64,000 bases of DNA from Paenibacillus radicibacter (GCF_024721995.1 NZ_JANQBC010000002.1:372001-436000), one strand, 5' to 3'; counted from the stretch's first letter, positions 26,672-37,253 are shown. Notes: generated by a model from the sequence alone, not told the origin. Numbers and translations are program-made.

Positions 26672-27385
26672 TTAGAACTTCAGCCAATCTGGTGTCTGAG
26701 AGTTCAGCCAATTTGTGATCTGTGACATCTTATCTGTATACAATAATACCGAAATGATGATCATGACGGCACCACCAATTTTCATCAGGATACTCGAGTA
26801 ACGCATAATCCAGCGAGTGGACCCGATAAAGAATGATAGAATAAAGAATGGAATCGCAAATCCAAGCGTATAAGCCGTAATTAGCCCAAACCATGAGCCT
26901 GGCTCAGTCGTTGATAGAAGTAAGATGGAAGATAGAATTGGCCCAACACACGGGGACCATCCAGCTGCAAAACCCATACCAATTACGATCGAACCTAAGT
27001 ACCCAGCAGGCTTAAGCTTGATGTTGAATTTACGCTCTTTCATTAACCATTGTGGTTGAAAAATACCGAGTAAGAACAAACCCATTAAGAAAATTAATAA
27101 CGCCGCAATTTGTCTAAGCAATGCACCGTTGGAGATGAAGAAGTCGGACACAAAGCCCGCCGTCCATCCCAAGCTGTAGAAAATAATTGAAAATCCGGCG
27201 ATAAAACTTAATGTATGCAGCATCGTCGTACGCCGTGCTTGCTTCGAGCTGTTCCCCGCCTTTAATTCGTTAACCGATATCCCCGTTATGTACGATAAGA
27301 ATGAAGGGTAAAGAGGCAAGCAGCATGGTGATATAAACGATGCAAATCCTGCCCATAGTGCAATCCATAAATTAAGTGACGACAA
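26672..27385 (-). CDS. ccdA: Cytochrome c biogenesis protein CcdA
   Basis: Polytopic thiol-disulfide transporter of about 237 residues with six hydrophobic segments. It passes electrons across the membrane for cytochrome c maturation or other extracytoplasmic thiol reduction. The cysteines in ISPCCLPLYPS (about 19-29) and WSPCVGPILSS (about 142-152) are the conserved redox pair positions. The TTG start has GAGAGG upstream. It follows znuB by about 20 bases and may be read with the zinc operon; no thioredoxin-like partner gene is adjacent. Confidence 0.93.
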   Translation of the reverse strand: MSSLNLWIALWAGFASFISPCCLPLYPSFLSYITGISVNELKAGNSSKQARRTTMLHTLSFIAGFSIIFYSLGWTAGFVSDFFISNGALLRQIAALLIFLMGLFLLGIFQPQWLMKERKFNIKLKPAGYLGSIVIGMGFAAGWSPCVGPILSSILLLSTTEPGSWFGLITAYTLGFAIPFFILSFFIGSTRWIMRYSSILMKIGGAVMIIISVLLYTDKMSQITNWLNSQTPDWLKF

Positions 27386-27406
27386 CGAAATCCTCTCCCT
27401 GTACCC

Positions 27407-28219
27407 CTAGAACTTTAAGCTCTTTTTGACCGATAAAATCACAATTAAGATCAGCAGTAAGCTCATCACAATCGATGCCCCTGGAGCAGCATCCCATACA
27501 CCGGCAACGAACAGCCCGAGAATAACAGCAAGCTCAGACACGATAACAGCGATGATGACAGATTGCTTGAAACTACGAGAGATCATGAGTGAACATGCTA
27601 CCGGAATCGTGAGTAGTGCCGATACGAGTAGCGCGCCTACAATCTTAATTGCCACAACAATGACAAGCGAAGTTAGAATCGTGATCATAATATTGTACGT
27701 TCGAACTGGAAGTCCACTTACGCTCGCCGCTTCTTCGTCAAAAATCATCAAGAAGAACTCTTTGAAGTGCGTAAATATCACAACGAGAACAAGCAAACAG
27801 ACAATAAGCACAACCCACAAGTCCGTACGATCAAGTGTGTAGACATTCCCGAAGAAGTAGCTGTTCACATCCATATTAAAGCCGCGGCCTAATGTAAACA
27901 AGAAGGTTGCAAGTGCTACCCCGCCTGACATGATGATCGCAATCGAAAGCTCCGCATATGACTTATATGCTTTACGTAAATGCTCAATGGCGAACGAGGC
28001 TACAATTGCAAACACCAAGCCAACTGCAAGTGGATATACGTTGATTAGAAAACCAAGTGCTACCCCTGCAATAGACACGTGAGCCAGTGTATCCCCAATC
28101 ATTGACAACCTACGCAAAACAAGAAAAACGCCCATGAGTGGGGCGGTTATTCCAATGAGTACCCCGCCAATCAACGCACGTTGAAAGAACGGTTCTAAAA
28201 AGATATCGAACATTTCCAT
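27407..28219 (-). CDS. znuB: Zinc ABC transporter permease
   Basis: Membrane permease of a metal-chelate ABC importer of the ABC-3 family. Seven to nine hydrophobic segments are visible, with RALIGGVLIGITAPLMGVFL and GDTLAHVSIAGVALGFL near the N-terminus, which are family signatures. Length 270 is typical. Zinc rather than manganese is inferred from the adjacent substrate-binding protein with its His-rich loop and from the Zur-type operators upstream of znuA. Confidence 0.95.
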   Translation of the reverse strand: MEMFDIFLEPFFQRALIGGVLIGITAPLMGVFLVLRRLSMIGDTLAHVSIAGVALGFLINVYPLAVGLVFAIVASFAIEHLRKAYKSYAELSIAIIMSGGVALATFLFTLGRGFNMDVNSYFFGNVYTLDRTDLWVVLIVCLLVLVVIFTHFKEFFLMIFDEEAASVSGLPVRTYNIMITILTSLVIVVAIKIVGALLVSALLTIPVACSLMISRSFKQSVIIAVIVSELAVILGLFVAGVWDAAPGASIVMSLLLILIVILSVKKSLKF

Positions 28220-28236
28220 ATAAAAATTTACCTCTC

Positions 28237-29016
28237 TTATCTAACTTCAATCATTTCGGAAATTGCTTTCGTCGAGTGAAGCAAATTCGTCTCTCGGCAA
28301 TCCTCAGGATCATGTGTATGTTTCACATGAAATTTAAGTCCACCCGATTGATGCATCGGTTCTGTTCCAAGGAAGGAGTCCACCATATCAATATCATGGG
28401 AAACCATAATGAACGTCATGTGATGATGATCGTGCATATGACGAATCATACGGAAGAAATCTTCTTGGGTCTGCGCATCAATTCCGACTGTAGGCTCGTC
28501 CAGAATGAGTAATTCAGGGTTGTTCACAAGTGCTCGCGCTAGGAATACACGCTGCTGCTGTCCCCCTGATAACTCACCAATCTTACGATCCCCCAAATCG
28601 GTAATACGCATGACTTCCATGGCGTCTAGACATTTCTGATGATCCTCTGCACTTAATTTACGGTACAAGCGTTTACGTCCGTACATGCCAGATGTGACCA
28701 CTTCGCGAACGGTTGCTGGGAACAGCGGGTTCAGTGAATTTTTCTGTGGAACATATCCGATACGGTCCCAATCCTTGAATGTATTCAGAGGTTCATCGAA
28801 CAAGCGAATCTCCCCTTGTTTTACTTTAAGTAATCCGACTAACATCTTGAGTAGCGTGGTCTTTCCTGCACCATTGGAGCCGATTAAACCGACGAAGTCT
28901 CTCTCGAGTACGTTAAAGCTCAGATTATCAATTACTTTCTTGTTGTCATATGAAAAAGAAACCCCGTCGATCGATACAATCGAACGATGACATCCAGCTT
29001 GAAGCCTGCTTGACAT
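28237..29016 (-). CDS. znuC: Zinc ABC transporter ATP-binding protein
   Basis: Cytoplasmic ATPase of the zinc importer. Walker A GSNGAGKTTLL (47-57), the signature LSGGQQQR, Walker B LLILDEPTVG and the switch histidine in MVSHD are all intact. Length 259 includes a C-terminal His-containing tail (LKFHVKHTHDPEDC) of possible metal-binding interest. AGGAGG lies six bases before the ATG. The 220-base gap to znuA contains repeat copy D, so cotranscription with znuA is not assured. Confidence 0.95.
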   Translation of the reverse strand: MSSRLQAGCHRSIVSIDGVSFSYDNKKVIDNLSFNVLERDFVGLIGSNGAGKTTLLKMLVGLLKVKQGEIRLFDEPLNTFKDWDRIGYVPQKNSLNPLFPATVREVVTSGMYGRKRLYRKLSAEDHQKCLDAMEVMRITDLGDRKIGELSGGQQQRVFLARALVNNPELLILDEPTVGIDAQTQEDFFRMIRHMHDHHHMTFIMVSHDIDMVDSFLGTEPMHQSGGLKFHVKHTHDPEDCRETNLLHSTKAISEMIEVR

Positions 29017-29058
29017 CTCGCACCTCCTGATATTTCTGAGTAACTGTAGTCGTAATAA

Positions 29059-29194
29059 AGCGGGACACTACGTAGGAAAGAAACACTTACGGTCTCCGTG
29101 AAATCGTGAACTCTGAATTGATTATAAGGTATGTTCACTCTTTCAAAGTCGAACGCTCCGCTCCTCCAGTGCATCTTTCCTACTTCGTTCCGCT
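29059..29194 (+). repeat. Dispersed nested-palindrome element, copy D (diverged)
   Basis: About 136 bases between znuA and znuC. It shares the segments CACTTACGGTC, TTTCAAAG-CGAACGC and CTCCAGTGCATCTTTC with copy B. Stem 2 is GTAGGAAAG (29072-29080) with CTTTCCTAC (29175-29183); stem 3 is GTGAAC (29106-29111) with GTTCAC (29133-29138). An outer AGCGGGA / TTCCGCT pair is partial. The stem sequences differ from copies A and B but still pair. Confidence 0.75.
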
Positions 29195-29237
29195 CTATGA
29201 TCAACTTTTCTTAAAAGATACTCGTCACTGTTACTCT

Positions 29238-30266
29238 CTATTGTAATGCTTTGAGAAGATTATTCAAATTTAATTCCATAACAGAGAAGTAATCCTGCCC
29301 TGCGTTTAATTGTTCCTCCGTAAGACCCTCTAAAGGGTTCAATACCAAGGTTTGGATGCCTGCGTCATTGGCTAAAGTCTTCGCTAATTTATCAGAAACC
29401 AATTCCTCGAAGAAGATATAAGTCACATTATTGTCACGGATGAACTTGTTGATGTCCTTCATTTGCTGTGCAGTTGGCTCTGCATCTGCTGTTAGTCCCA
29501 TGATGGATTTCTGAGTTAAACCGTAATCGTGCGCAAGGTAACCGAACGCTTGGTGAGAGACAACGATGTCTTTACGAGCAGTCTTTGCAATCTCAGCCTT
29601 GAATTTCGCATCTAGATCATCAAATTGCTTCGCAAGCTTTGCATAGTTTGCTTCATAATCTGCTTTATTTGCACCATCAATCGCAACTAGCTGATTCTTG
29701 ATATTCTCAGCCATTTTCTTGGAGTTCTTTACAGATAACCATGCATGTGGATCATATTGTCCAACTCCATGATCATGACCATCATTGGCATGAGCCTTCT
29801 CTTCTTCTTTACCGTGGTCGTGACCTTCGTGGGGATGATCATGTGCCTCTTCCTTGCCATGGTCATGACCATCGTCATGGGAGTGACCGTCAGCATCGAT
29901 AAGTGAGATGCCTTCACTTGCCATTAGCGGCTTCACTTTCGCATCTTTGCTAAGTGATTTCAAGAATTCATCCACCCAGCCCTCGAATCCAGCACCTTGA
30001 TAAACAAACAGGTCAGAGTCCGTAACATTCTTAATGTCACGACTCTTCGGAGACCAGTGGTGCGGCTCTACACCTGCAGGTACTAAGTTGATGACATTCA
30101 CATGTTCGCCGCCAATCTTTTTCGTAAAATCGTATAAAGGGTAGAACGATGTGACGACGTTGATTTTATCTTCGGCAAGTTTTGCTCTATTGGACGTACC
30201 ACATCCTGTCACGAAGACAAGCATCATGATTGTAAGAAGTGTAAAAATAAAATAATTGCGTTTCAT
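29238..30266 (-). CDS. znuA: Zinc ABC transporter substrate-binding lipoprotein
   Basis: Extracytoplasmic zinc-binding protein of the cluster A-I family. A signal sequence ends in the lipobox VTGC, with Cys22 the lipidated residue. Metal-site residues are visible in GVEPHHWSPK (about 66-75), YDPHAWLS (about 171-178) and VSHQAFGYLA. A His/Asp/Glu-rich loop (about 128-166) has more than a dozen histidines; such loops mark zinc rather than manganese binders. Length 342. Two Zur-type boxes flank its promoter. Confidence 0.97.
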   Translation of the reverse strand: MKRNYFIFTLLTIMMLVFVTGCGTSNRAKLAEDKINVVTSFYPLYDFTKKIGGEHVNVINLVPAGVEPHHWSPKSRDIKNVTDSDLFVYQGAGFEGWVDEFLKSLSKDAKVKPLMASEGISLIDADGHSHDDGHDHGKEEAHDHPHEGHDHGKEEEKAHANDGHDHGVGQYDPHAWLSVKNSKKMAENIKNQLVAIDGANKADYEANYAKLAKQFDDLDAKFKAEIAKTARKDIVVSHQAFGYLAHDYGLTQKSIMGLTADAEPTAQQMKDINKFIRDNNVTYIFFEELVSDKLAKTLANDAGIQTLVLNPLEGLTEEQLNAGQDYFSVMELNLNNLLKALQ

Positions 30267-30298
30267 GAGTAGTTCCTTTCTTATTCACGTTATTATTT

Positions 30299-30317
30299 AA
30301 TCGTAATGATTCCTATT
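30299..30317. promoter_or_regulatory. Downstream Zur-type box of znuA
   Basis: AATCGTAATGATTCCTATT differs from the AATCGTAAT-n-ATTACGATT consensus at only two positions. It lies just downstream of the -10, over the likely transcription start. Confidence 0.65.
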
Positions 30318-30319
30318 TG

Positions 30320-30348
30320 ATTATAAGTGGGCATAATCTTACTGTCAA
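30320..30348 (-). promoter_or_regulatory. Consensus sigma-A promoter of znuA
   Basis: On the minus strand a perfect TTGACA (30348-30343), a 17-base spacer and a perfect TATAAT (30325-30320). Such a strong promoter is consistent with tight repression by the flanking Zur-type boxes. Confidence 0.9.
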
Positions 30349-30351
30349 TAC

Positions 30352-30372
30352 TAATCGTTAATATTACGATTA
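30352..30372. promoter_or_regulatory. Upstream Zur-type box of znuA
   Basis: TAATCGT, seven bases, then ACGATTA: a perfect inverted repeat that matches the Bacillus Zur box. It lies directly upstream of the -35. Confidence 0.75.
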
Positions 30373-30388
30373 AGAATACTAAAGCAAT

Positions 30389-30419
30389 AAAAAGAACGAA
30401 TCTATCTCTAGATTCGCTC
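30389..30419 (-). terminator. Terminator after kbl
   Basis: GAGCGAATCTA pairs with TAGATTCGTTC around a 4-base loop and is followed on the minus strand by TTTTTATT. It isolates the tdh-kbl operon from znuA. Confidence 0.9.
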
Positions 30420-30463
30420 GTCTCATTTATAAATATTCAGTTATACCGTGTTCATGCCGACTA

Positions 30464-31639
30464 CTAAATCAAACCAAATTCTTTTCCAACTTTAAGAATC
30501 TTCTCAAGCGCGAACGCTAAATCTTCTTCGGTATGGCTAGCCGTTACGATTAAGCGCACTCTGCCTTTATCCATGGCAACTGTCGGATAGACAATTCCTT
30601 GTGCGAAGACGCCTTCCTCAAGCAGACGATCCGAGAACTGATTCGCTCTCGCAGGCTCACCTACGATAATCGGAATGATCGGTGTCTCACTTGCGCCAGT
30701 ATCAAATCCTGCATCCTGAAGCGCTTTACGGAAGTAATTCGCATGGCTCCACAACTTCTCAATTAGCTCATCGCTTTGTTTCAACATGTTGACCGCTTCA
30801 AGGCAGGAAGCTGCAACAGCTGGCGTCTGCGAAGTGGAGAACAAGAATGGACGTGCTTTGTGGATCAGGTAGTCCTTCAACACTTGCGAACAAGCGACAT
30901 AACCGCCAACAACACCGATTGCTTTAGACAATGTACCCACTTGAATATGAACACGTCCGTGCAAGTTGAAGTGATCTGTTGAACCCTTACCATGTTTACC
31001 AAGCACACCGCTTGCGTGCGCATCATCTACGTAGACAATCGCATCGTACTTTTCACATAGCTCAACAATTTCAGTTAGCGGCGCAATGTCGCCATCCATA
31101 CTGAACACACCGTCTGTTACAACTACGCGCTTCTTGAAGTTCCCTGATTCTTTAAGAATCGCCTCTAATTGATTCATATCTTTATGAGCAAAAATACGAC
31201 GTGCTGCTTTCGTCAGACGAATACCATCAATAATACTTGCATGGTTTAGTTCATCGCTGATGACAACATCATCTTCATTCAAAATGGAAGACAATACGCC
31301 GGAGTTCGTCGTGAAACCCGATTGGAACGTCAGTACCGCTTCTGTTCCTTTGAACGCCGCAAGCTCTTTTTCAAGTTGATCATGGATTGCAAGTGTTCCT
31401 GTAATTGTACGAACGGAACCACTGCCTACGCCATACTCTTCAATTGCCGCGATTGCTGCTTTTTTCAAATCCGGATGTCCTGCAAGTCCTAAATAGTTGT
31501 TGGAAGACATTTGCAGTACTTTGCGACCATTCAGTTCCATCCATGTGCTAGAACCGCTGCCCCATACCTTTAGATCACGGTATCTGCCTTGCTCTTTAAG
31601 TAGCTCTAGTTCTTCATTTAAGTAATCAAAGCTTGCCAT
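30464..31639 (-). CDS. kbl: Glycine C-acetyltransferase (2-amino-3-ketobutyrate CoA ligase)
   Basis: PLP enzyme that cleaves 2-amino-3-ketobutyrate with CoA to glycine and acetyl-CoA, completing threonine breakdown after Tdh. SSNNYLGLAGHPDLKKAA, the DDAHASGVLG motif and the PLP lysine in VGTLSKAIGVVGGY are present, as expected for the alpha-oxoamine synthase family. Related enzymes such as BioF share the fold; the adjacent tdh decides for Kbl. Length 391. GGGGG lies upstream of the ATG, 32 bases after tdh. Confidence 0.95.
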   Translation of the reverse strand: MASFDYLNEELELLKEQGRYRDLKVWGSGSSTWMELNGRKVLQMSSNNYLGLAGHPDLKKAAIAAIEEYGVGSGSVRTITGTLAIHDQLEKELAAFKGTEAVLTFQSGFTTNSGVLSSILNEDDVVISDELNHASIIDGIRLTKAARRIFAHKDMNQLEAILKESGNFKKRVVVTDGVFSMDGDIAPLTEIVELCEKYDAIVYVDDAHASGVLGKHGKGSTDHFNLHGRVHIQVGTLSKAIGVVGGYVACSQVLKDYLIHKARPFLFSTSQTPAVAASCLEAVNMLKQSDELIEKLWSHANYFRKALQDAGFDTGASETPIIPIIVGEPARANQFSDRLLEEGVFAQGIVYPTVAMDKGRVRLIVTASHTEEDLAFALEKILKVGKEFGLI

Positions 31640-31671
31640 GTGAGTTCCCCCTTATAAATCCTGTTCAATCT

Positions 31672-32715
31672 TTAATGTTCAAATACAATCTTACCGCATT
31701 CTCCTGATGACATGAGTGCAAATCCTTCCTCATACTGATCAAGCTTAAGGCGATGTGTAATAAGTGGTTTAAGATCAATTCGCTTCTGATCAATCAAGCC
31801 CTTCATTTGGTACCAAGTATCATACATTCTACGACCTGTAATACCTTCAATACGTAATCCTTTAAAAATAATATGACGAGATAAGTCCAGTGAAACCTCT
31901 TGTGTTGGAATACCAAGCATAGATACACGCCCTGCGTTCGCAGCAGCTTCAAAACCATCACGAATCGCAACTGGATGTCCTGACATCTCAAGTACGACTT
32001 CCGCACCCTCACCATCCGTATAGTCACGAATCGCATCGACCATGGATACTTCGCGACTGTTGATAATCACATCAGCACCCATTTGCTTTGCAAGTTCCAA
32101 GCGATAAGGATTAATATCAATTGCCATCACAAGTCCCGCTCCACATGCCTTTGCAACAGCAACCGCCATTAGACCAATCGGACCAACACCGATCACAGCT
32201 ACGCTTTTACCAACAATATCACCGGATAGAACCGTCTGAACCGCGTTGCCAAGAGGATCTTGCAAACATGCGATCTCGAATGGCAGTTCTTTGCGATTAT
32301 GAATGACATTACTTTCACGCAAGACGGCATATTCTCCGAAACAACCCGGAACTGTAATTCCAAAGCTCTTCGTATTCGGACATACATGCGCTTTACCTGT
32401 ACGACAAGCTTTACAGTTCCCACATACAATATGACCTTCACCTGATACGTGGTCGCCAATCTTCACTGTTGTGACCTGACTGCCCACCTCTTCAACAATA
32501 CCCGCAAACTCATGCCCGAATACATTCGGTGTAACAACCGTATTCTCCGCCCAAGCATCCCACTTATATATATGTACGTCCGTTCCGCAAATTGAAGACG
32601 CTTTCACTCGAACCAGAACTTCATTCGGTCCACAGGTTGGGACAGGCACTTCCATAAGAGTTGCTCCAGGACCGCGTACATCCTTAACCAAACCCATCAT
32701 CATCCGACTCATCAT
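31672..32715 (-). CDS. tdh: L-threonine 3-dehydrogenase
   Basis: Zinc-dependent NAD enzyme that oxidises threonine to 2-amino-3-ketobutyrate. The medium-chain dehydrogenase features are visible: catalytic zinc ligands in SSICGTDVHIY and FGHEFAG, a structural zinc site CGNCKACRTGKAHVC, and the NAD loop GVGPIGLMA. Length 347. ATG 32715 is chosen with AGGAG upstream; the GTG at 32721 is less likely. It forms an operon with kbl and is divergent from an XRE-cupin regulator, its probable controller. Confidence 0.95.
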   Translation of the reverse strand: MMSRMMMGLVKDVRGPGATLMEVPVPTCGPNEVLVRVKASSICGTDVHIYKWDAWAENTVVTPNVFGHEFAGIVEEVGSQVTTVKIGDHVSGEGHIVCGNCKACRTGKAHVCPNTKSFGITVPGCFGEYAVLRESNVIHNRKELPFEIACLQDPLGNAVQTVLSGDIVGKSVAVIGVGPIGLMAVAVAKACGAGLVMAIDINPYRLELAKQMGADVIINSREVSMVDAIRDYTDGEGAEVVLEMSGHPVAIRDGFEAAANAGRVSMLGIPTQEVSLDLSRHIIFKGLRIEGITGRRMYDTWYQMKGLIDQKRIDLKPLITHRLKLDQYEEGFALMSSGECGKIVFEH

Positions 32716-32872
32716 AGTCACTCCTACTCAAAATCTCATTTATACACTATATTATACATATGTATGTTATAATGTACATAGTTATTTATCACGCACAAAA
32801 AACACTTACTAACATAAAATATCTGTTAAAATATTTGATAGAGAATTCTATAGATCATAAACGGAGGATAAG

Positions 32873-33433
32873 ATGGAGACAGAACAAATTCACAAAAAAA
32901 TCGGTCGTAACTTACTTGCCGTTCGTAAATCCCGCTCTTTAAGCCTCGATCAAGTTGCCGAACTAACCGGTGTAAGTAAAGCGATGCTGGGTCAAATCGA
33001 ACGTGGCGATTCCAACCCGACGATCTCGGTACTTTGGAAAATCGTAAACGGACTACATATTTCATTTACTTCTTTAATTGAAAATGAAGAGCCTACCGTA
33101 TCGGTCGTACACATCGAAGATTTAACACCTTTTGGAGAGGAAGACGGCGAATATCGCGCGTATCCTGTGTTTCCTTTTAACCAACAGAAGAAATTCGAGA
33201 TTTATAAAGTGGAGATTGATCCATACTGCAAGCATGAATCTGAGGCACATAACGAAGGTGTTGAAGAGTATTTATTACTTGTAAAAGGGAAGCTGAAACT
33301 TACAATCGATCAAGAGTCCTATATCATTAATGAAGGTAGTGCCATTCACTTCTCAGCAGATCGACCGCATATTTACGAGAATTTATCCGATGAAATGACA
33401 TCGTTCCACACGACAATCTTCTACAGTTCATAG
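32873..33433 (+). CDS. XRE-family regulator with C-terminal cupin domain
   Basis: A 186-residue transcription factor. The helix-turn-helix (about 8-63) includes SLSLDQVAELTGVSKAMLGQ and IERGDSNPTISVLWKI; a cupin domain follows (about 110-183, with CKHESEAHNEGVEEYLLLVK and ADRPHIYEN). Regulators of this type sense small metabolites through the cupin and often act on a divergent catabolic operon; here that is tdh-kbl. GGAGG lies seven bases before the ATG. Its ligand is unknown; threonine or glycine is a guess from context. Confidence 0.9.
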   Translation: METEQIHKKIGRNLLAVRKSRSLSLDQVAELTGVSKAMLGQIERGDSNPTISVLWKIVNGLHISFTSLIENEEPTVSVVHIEDLTPFGEEDGEYRAYPVFPFNQQKKFEIYKVEIDPYCKHESEAHNEGVEEYLLLVKGKLKLTIDQESYIINEGSAIHFSADRPHIYENLSDEMTSFHTTIFYSS

Positions 33434-33437
33434 TACT

Positions 33438-33483
33438 AAAAAGGGACGCACCATGCTCAAAAGGCGGGTGCGTCCTTTTTTTG
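33438..33483 (+). terminator. Terminator after the XRE-cupin gene
   Basis: GGGACGCACC pairs with GGGTGCGTCC and is followed by seven T residues on the plus strand. Confidence 0.95.
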
Positions 33484-33563
33484 TCTAGCAAATATTGTAT
33501 GTTACATCCATTCGGATCAATGTTACAGCTCGTTTACAAAAGTTTACGTTTTTCGCATATCCA

Positions 33564-33592
33564 TTGACTTGTAAGCGCTATCAAACTAACAT
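33564..33592 (+). promoter_or_regulatory. Promoter of the alpha/beta hydrolase gene
   Basis: TTGACT (33564-33569), 17-base spacer, TAACAT (33587-33592). The predicted start lies about 30 bases before the ATG. The spacer contains a cre-like site. Confidence 0.7.
33570..33583. promoter_or_regulatory. cre-like CcpA site in the hydrolase promoter
   Basis: TGTAAGCGCTATCA fits the TGWAANCGNTNWCA consensus at every defined position. It lies between the -35 and -10 hexamers, where CcpA binding would repress. Confidence 0.75.
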
Positions 33593-33630
33593 TAGGAATA
33601 CACTTAAGATCAGAAATGAGGTGGAATCCT

Positions 33631-34653
33631 ATGTCAACAACATCCTTGTCACCCTATACGATCCCGCAAACATTGCCCGGTCGAATTCATACTGAGATTC
33701 CAACACCTCAACCACGTAAACGGAAAGTGTTACGCAACATTCTCATTACCCTTTCACTCTTAATCTTTAGCGCGGTTATCGCGTTCCATGCCTATGTGGC
33801 ACTATTCTTAGCTAGACCTGACATCGTACCATTGCCTTCAAACCCCATGCAGAAACTCGGTTTATCGTATGAAGATGTCTCATTTGCTAGTTCCAACGGG
33901 ATGACACATCTAGATGGATGGTTGATCCCAGCAGTAAAATCCAAGAAAAGCATCGTCTTCTCTCATGGTTATGGGGAAAATCGTGCAGCCCCTTGGGTGC
34001 CAACCTACACGATTGCCAAGGAAATGCATAACCGCGGTTACAACGTGCTCATGTTCGATTACAGCTACGCAACTGCAGGCAGCACGAGACTTATGACAGG
34101 TGGTCTACAAGAGTCCAAAGAGCTTGCAGGAGCGATTGAATTCCTGAAAGAACGCGGCATGGAGCAAGTGTACGTATGGGGCTACTCTATGGGTGCAGGC
34201 ACTGCGCTACAGACGGCGCTTAGCCAGCCGAATATTGACGGGATGATTCTAGACAGTACCTTCATCCTTAGTTCTGATACGTTATCTAGCAACATCAAGC
34301 GACTAGCGAATTTACCCAAATATCCATCTGTACCCCTCATTCAATTGTTCTCCTCCCTCATTGATGGAATCAATATGCGGGATATTCCTTATAAACAAGT
34401 GATGGCACATTCGTATAACATGCCGATCTACTTCATTCACGGCGACAAGGATCAATTAGCACCTTATGGTGTCATCGAAAAGCTTGCAGCAAACCAGAAG
34501 TCCCCTCTTTCTGACAAATGGATTGTTCAAGGTGGCGAGCATGAGATGATTCACCAATCACAGTCCAAAGCGTATTTCAAGAACACATTCGCTTTCCTCG
34601 ACAAAGTGTCGAGTGAACGAACCAAGTTTTTAGCGTCGAGTACGCCACTTTAA
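33631..34653 (+). CDS. Membrane-anchored alpha/beta hydrolase
   Basis: About 340 residues. A Pro/Arg-rich cytoplasmic start (1-38) is followed by one membrane segment (about 40-62), then an extracytoplasmic alpha/beta-hydrolase domain. The SHGYGENRA loop, the nucleophile elbow GYSMGAGTA and the late Asp and His in HGDKDQLAPYG and GGEHEM make a likely Ser-Asp-His triad. It resembles the YqkD/FrsA-like hydrolases; the substrate is unknown. ATG 33631 has GAGGTGG six bases upstream. The promoter carries a cre-like site. Repeat copy A begins at the stop codon. Confidence 0.88.
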   Translation: MSTTSLSPYTIPQTLPGRIHTEIPTPQPRKRKVLRNILITLSLLIFSAVIAFHAYVALFLARPDIVPLPSNPMQKLGLSYEDVSFASSNGMTHLDGWLIPAVKSKKSIVFSHGYGENRAAPWVPTYTIAKEMHNRGYNVLMFDYSYATAGSTRLMTGGLQESKELAGAIEFLKERGMEQVYVWGYSMGAGTALQTALSQPNIDGMILDSTFILSSDTLSSNIKRLANLPKYPSVPLIQLFSSLIDGINMRDIPYKQVMAHSYNMPIYFIHGDKDQLAPYGVIEKLAANQKSPLSDKWIVQGGEHEMIHQSQSKAYFKNTFAFLDKVSSERTKFLASSTPL

Positions 34654-34845
34654 GAGCGTGTTCAAAAAGTGGGTCACTGCAGAGAAAAGAACAACTAATG
34701 CTTACGATGTGGCTTTCCACAAAAATCCTGTGAGTCTCAATCATGAATTTTGAATTTATTTTATGGTATTTTCATGATTTCAAAGGCGGACGCTACGCTC
34801 CTACAGTTGCTCTTTTCTCTTTCGTTAACTTTTTGAACACGCTCT
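34653..34845 (+). repeat. Dispersed nested-palindrome element, copy A (full, best preserved)
   Basis: 193 bases with a perfect 18-base terminal inverted repeat (AGAGCGTGTTCAAAAAGT at 34653-34670, its complement at 34828-34845). Stem 2 is AGAGAAAAGA (34681-34690) with TCTTTTCTCT (34811-34820). Stem 3 is AATCATGAA (34739-34747) with TTCATGATT (34771-34779). TTA flanks both ends and could be a 3-base target duplication; the left copy is part of the hydrolase stop region. No ORF inside. Confidence 0.9.
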
Positions 34846-34871
34846 TTAATACACACATTCTTACATGCAAG

Positions 34872-34918
34872 AAAAAGGGCGCCCCTCACGTAAGTTACTT
34901 ACGGATGGAGCTGCCCTA
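34872..34918 (-). terminator. Terminator after metG
   Basis: A long stem (AGGGC-AGCTCC...CGTAAG with CTTACG...GGGGCGCCCT) is followed on the minus strand by TTTTTC. Confidence 0.85.
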
Positions 34919-34937
34919 TTTATTTTCAAACAAATGA

Positions 34938-37250
<2,313 letters not shown>

Positions 37251-37253
37251 AAA

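Noticed and set aside
29729-29917. Met/Thr/His-rich frame within znuA
   Set aside because: It is a frame-shifted reading of the His-rich loop and has no ribosome site.
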